Below, piece by piece: positions 43,137-46,141 of a DNA stretch of 46,141 nucleotides. The stretch is from assembly GCA_002839765.1 (NCBI GenBank), contig PGYR01000007.1:1-46141 (forward strand), given 5' to 3'. Origin of the DNA: Ignavibacteriae bacterium HGW-Ignavibacteriae-4 (GTDB taxonomy: Bacteria; Bacteroidota; Ignavibacteria; Kapaibacteriales; UBA2268). The position numbers and the translations under genes are program-made. How positions within the stretch are numbered: position 1 is the first letter of the stretch; every line of letters starts with the position of its first letter. The notes beneath the pieces are model-generated. The model saw only the letters and a program-made list of their open reading frames with translations. It was not told where the DNA came from and did not search any database.

Positions 43137-43168
43137 TTTGTATCCTATATCTCAATAAGTTATATTAG
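43137..43168 (+). promoter_or_regulatory. Promoter of the large surface-protein gene
   Basis: TTTG (43137-43140), 20 bases, then TATATTAG (43161-43168), one mismatch from the Bacteroidota -7 consensus TAnnTTTG. The ATG is 21 bases further on. Confidence 0.5.
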
Positions 43169-43189
43169 TACAAATCTAAATGGCAGTGT

Positions 43190-46141
43190 ATGATACGTTT
43201 TTATCTATTACTATTAGTTTTCATTCCACTTAGCGGTGTGTCGTCCTTTGCAAGTGAGGGTACTTTGTCCTCATACGAAGGTCGCCATTTCTTTGTTGGG
43301 TTTATTGACAATGAGATTAATGTATATGCACCACCTTACCAAAGTATATATCTCTCCTCCAAATATAATACTGATGTTACTATCACTGAGCCAAGAGAAG
43401 GTAAAACTTATATTCTTAAACTTAAAAAAGATAGTATTATATACATAGATGTAGATGTTGATTACGAACACATAGATCCCGAAGTAATATTCGGTAATAA
43501 GCTAATTGAAATTAGTTCGAATGCTCCAATCTCTTGTGTTGCCAAAAGCTCTTTACTCCAATCTGGAGATAAGTTCTCTATTATCCCTACTAGGAATTGG
43601 GGGACTGAACACTATGCCGTTACTATGCCTAATGACTATTATATAGAGCCATTGGATCAAGACCCACAAATAGTAGAACTACAAAAGACTTCAAGACTTG
43701 GTGAATTCCTAATACTAGCAAATGAAAATTATACTAATGTAGAAATTACAGTTGCTGCTGATACTTACAAAGGTGCCGCTAAGGACTCTACTCTAAAAAT
43801 TAGACTCAACAAAGGGCAAAGTTATTTAGTAAAATCAAAGTTCTCGTTTGGAATAAATGGAGTTCATGATTTATCAGGTAGCCGAATAGTTAGTGATAAA
43901 CCAGTCGGGGTAATATCCGGTCATATGCGAACTTCTATACAACAACAGACCTCTTATAATACTTTGACATCCAAAGACCATATAGTAGAGATGTTACCTC
44001 CCACTAATACGTGGGGCAAAGAATACCTGACTGTACCATTTGGTAATGGGATTAGGTCTATGTTCAAAGTAGTTGCAAAAGATACTATAGATTTATCTCT
44101 AGTCAATGAAGATAATGTAAATAGTATTCGTATGTTACCCGGTGAAGTTCATACTTTTGAAAATATAGAACTACCTACTTATTGGTCCGCTAGTGGGAAA
44201 TTCTTAATTACACAATTTATGGCTAAGTATGTGGAGTCATTTGATAGCTATAAGTATGACCCATCGATGGTTGTGATTCCTGCACTAGATAAGATGGTAA
44301 ATAAAACTACATATTTTGGTTCAAATGATGTTTTTGTTTACAATGATAAATTTATAACTCAATATGATAACCAAGCTGTAATAATAATAGCAGACGAAAA
44401 AGGTAAAACTTCTGTTAAAGTAAATAATAGAAATGTTGACCAGAATCTTGGTTTCAATACTTTTTCTTTAGCTGGCAAGCCATATTATTGGCAAAAAGTA
44501 TTTGTACCTCAAAACCCAAGTATTAATACAATAGTTGCCGATTCGGGTGGGTTTCATGCTATTGCTATAGCTACTGGCGTATATGATTCTTATGCTATGA
44601 CTGTAGGTGCTTCCCTTATAGATGAGGAGCAAACTGATTTTGCTGCACCAGAAGTAGAGTTCGTAGAAAGCTGTTCTAATATTAGAGGTACTATATTTGA
44701 TAAGAAATTATCAGACTTCTCTGGTATTAATGTTATTGAAATTGATGAAACTGAAACGTATAACTTCACTTGGTCATTCACCCCTATTACAGATACTACT
44801 ACTTTCGTCAAGTTAGACGGTAATGTCCTGGATAAGAATAAGCCAGCTAATTTCAAATTCAAAGCAATTGATTATTTTGGGAACTCTACTCCTTACGAAT
44901 ATTACAGACCGGGTGCTCAGATCGTATTGCAGGATTTGATAGACTACAATGAAGTGAACATAAAGAAAGATTCTTGCTTGTTCTTTGACTTACATACAGA
45001 TGCGGATTCTGTTCTATTAGAAAGTATAGATTTGCCTGCTGATATGAGGTTGAAACTAAATCTACCATTCGTCTTACCTAAAATGATGTATAAAGAACAA
45101 ACTTATAGATTGATATTATGTCTGAATAATCAAGTAGGTAATCAACAGGCTGTTCTTGACTCTATGTTCTTCAATTTCGCATGTGATTACACGCGCAAAG
45201 TTGATATAAATGCGAAGATAATTAGCTTCGACCTATCATCTAGTAATTTGAAACTACCTAAAATATTATCCGGTACCAGCTACACAACTAATCCTACGGA
45301 ATTCGTAGAGTTTAGAAATACTGGTAATGCTGATATAGTTTGCGATAGCTTAATTTTACCTCCGAGCAGCTACTTTAGTGTTGATACTACGGGTATGTTC
45401 CCTTTTGTACTTAAGCCATTTGAATCTATTAAATTTGATAAGATTACCTTTACTCATAATATAACAGGTAGCTACGATTATATTATAACACTAATGGAAA
45501 GTAAAAAGATAAATAGAACAGCTACTATCTCCGGAAGCACAGGCGAGCCGAAAATAAATAATGTTAGCTACAATTTCGGTGATACTCGCATCGGCTCTAC
45601 TAATAATACAATTCGAAGATTCACTAACTCTGGTAGTTTTCTTTCGAAATTCACATACTTTAGTGCTGTTTCTAACCTACCAAATGACCCGAATATAATA
45701 CTACTACAAGATCTGAATACTGTCACACTAGACGAGAACAAATCAACAGATGTAGCTCTAACATACAATCCGACAAATATAAATGATTATACGCCATACT
45801 CGCTCTCTGCTAAATTTGTAGAAAGATGGGCTCCTCACGATACTATATTAGTAAATCTGACAGGTCAGCCAACATTACCAAAGATTAATACTTATGATAT
45901 AGACCTTGATACTATTAAGGTATTCTCTTTCAAAGACTCTACCGCAGATGTTATATTCTCATTCGGGAATGAGGATTTGAAAATCAATAGAATTTCGAGA
46001 ATCACAGGTGATGAAAATATTTTCGAATTTGATAAATCATTTTATAATAGTAGAACACTAGCTAAAGGAATAACAGAGCAGCTTCCAATTAGATTCAACG
46101 GCTTGACTCTTGGTTTGCATACTATGACATTGATAGTAGAA
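43190..46141 (+). CDS. Large surface protein, IgGFc-binding N-terminal region and choice-of-anchor repeats (partial)
   Basis: The frame is open from ATG 43190 to the window edge (984 codons, no stop), so the 3' end is missing. After a signal peptide (about 1-22) residues 40-470 resemble the IgGFc-binding N-terminal domain: 'GSRIVSDKPVGVISGHMRTS' and 'VEMLPPTNTWGKEYLTVPFG' are characteristic. The rest shows Ig-like choice-of-anchor D/ASPM-SPD-2-Hydin modules, e.g. 'EFVEFRNTGNADIVCDSLIL' and 'NFGDTRIGSTNNTIRRFTNS'. Such proteins are exported and in Bacteroidota usually end in a type IX secretion signal, which would lie outside the window. A role in adhesion or as an extracellular scaffold is inference. 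Confidence 0.85.
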   Translation, partial: MIRFYLLLLVFIPLSGVSSFASEGTLSSYEGRHFFVGFIDNEINVYAPPYQSIYLSSKYNTDVTITEPREGKTYILKLKKDSIIYIDVDVDYEHIDPEVIFGNKLIEISSNAPISCVAKSSLLQSGDKFSIIPTRNWGTEHYAVTMPNDYYIEPLDQDPQIVELQKTSRLGEFLILANENYTNVEITVAADTYKGAAKDSTLKIRLNKGQSYLVKSKFSFGINGVHDLSGSRIVSDKPVGVISGHMRTSIQQQTSYNTLTSKDHIVEMLPPTNTWGKEYLTVPFGNGIRSMFKVVAKDTIDLSLVNEDNVNSIRMLPGEVHTFENIELPTYWSASGKFLITQFMAKYVESFDSYKYDPSMVVIPALDKMVNKTTYFGSNDVFVYNDKFITQYDNQAVIIIADEKGKTSVKVNNRNVDQNLGFNTFSLAGKPYYWQKVFVPQNPSINTIVADSGGFHAIAIATGVYDSYAMTVGASLIDEEQTDFAAPEVEFVESCSNIRGTIFDKKLSDFSGINVIEIDETETYNFTWSFTPITDTTTFVKLDGNVLDKNKPANFKFKAIDYFGNSTPYEYYRPGAQIVLQDLIDYNEVNIKKDSCLFFDLHTDADSVLLESIDLPADMRLKLNLPFVLPKMMYKEQTYRLILCLNNQVGNQQAVLDSMFFNFACDYTRKVDINAKIISFDLSSSNLKLPKILSGTSYTTNPTEFVEFRNTGNADIVCDSLILPPSSYFSVDTTGMFPFVLKPFESIKFDKITFTHNITGSYDYIITLMESKKINRTATISGSTGEPKINNVSYNFGDTRIGSTNNTIRRFTNSGSFLSKFTYFSAVSNLPNDPNIILLQDLNTVTLDENKSTDVALTYNPTNINDYTPYSLSAKFVERWAPHDTILVNLTGQPTLPKINTYDIDLDTIKVFSFKDSTADVIFSFGNEDLKINRISRITGDENIFEFDKSFYNSRTLAKGITEQLPIRFNGLTLGLHTMTLIVE

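Overview
This is AT-rich chromosomal DNA from a Gram-negative bacterium of the Bacteroidota. I would guess the Ignavibacteria/Kapabacteria side of the phylum, but that placement is inference. The evidence is an outer-membrane lipopolysaccharide export set (LptD, a second OstA-like protein, a DUF4292 lipoprotein), a VirE_N-DUF3987 protein of the kind carried by Bacteroidota mobile elements, an IgGFc-binding/choice-of-anchor surface protein, and several promoter-like TAnnTTTG boxes. No rRNA, tRNA or CRISPR array is visible.

Layout. Positions 106-8950 look like core genome: an acyl-CoA synthetase and a GlcD-type FAD oxidase, a convergent operon (DUF4292 lipoprotein, LptD, response-regulator/histidine-kinase hybrid), and a pterin pair (PTPS/QueD-like plus FolE). 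Positions 9016-15806 are a copper block: a secreted CPPC protein of unknown role, an HMA-AraC fusion regulator, the copper-exporting ATPase CopA, a small HMA chaperone, and a multicopper oxidase with a Met-rich loop and a C-terminal barrel-like extension. rnhB (15859-16485) returns to core genome.

Positions about 16.5-33.4 kb form an accessory island. It opens with a tyrosine recombinase, an unknown gene, iteron-like repeats, a small HTH protein and a VirE_N-DUF3987 primase/helicase-like protein. Two small exported proteins follow. The minus strand from 33162 down to 23024 then carries one tight eight-gene defence operon: half-size HsdS, HsdM, a degenerate cyclase-fold protein, full HsdS, a PycTM-like membrane effector, a PycC-like class III cyclase with an AGS-C-like tail, HsdR, and a YgjP-like metallopeptidase. 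This is a type I restriction-modification operon with a complete Pycsar-type cyclic-nucleotide module inserted between hsdS and hsdR, and a second cyclase-fold protein translationally coupled to hsdS. It is the most interesting part of the window. The likely logic (inference) is two-layered: methylation-guided DNA cleavage first, then membrane disruption triggered by a cyclic pyrimidine nucleotide if cleavage fails.

The island is followed by a hairpin-rich non-coding stretch and two tandem paralogous small genes, one broken by an in-frame TGA. From 34672 on the sequence is core-like again: PepF and MscS, two tandem TlpA-like thioredoxin lipoproteins, RsmE, a TPR protein, an SRPBCC protein overlapping an OstA-like protein, and the 5' part of a very large surface protein that runs off the window.
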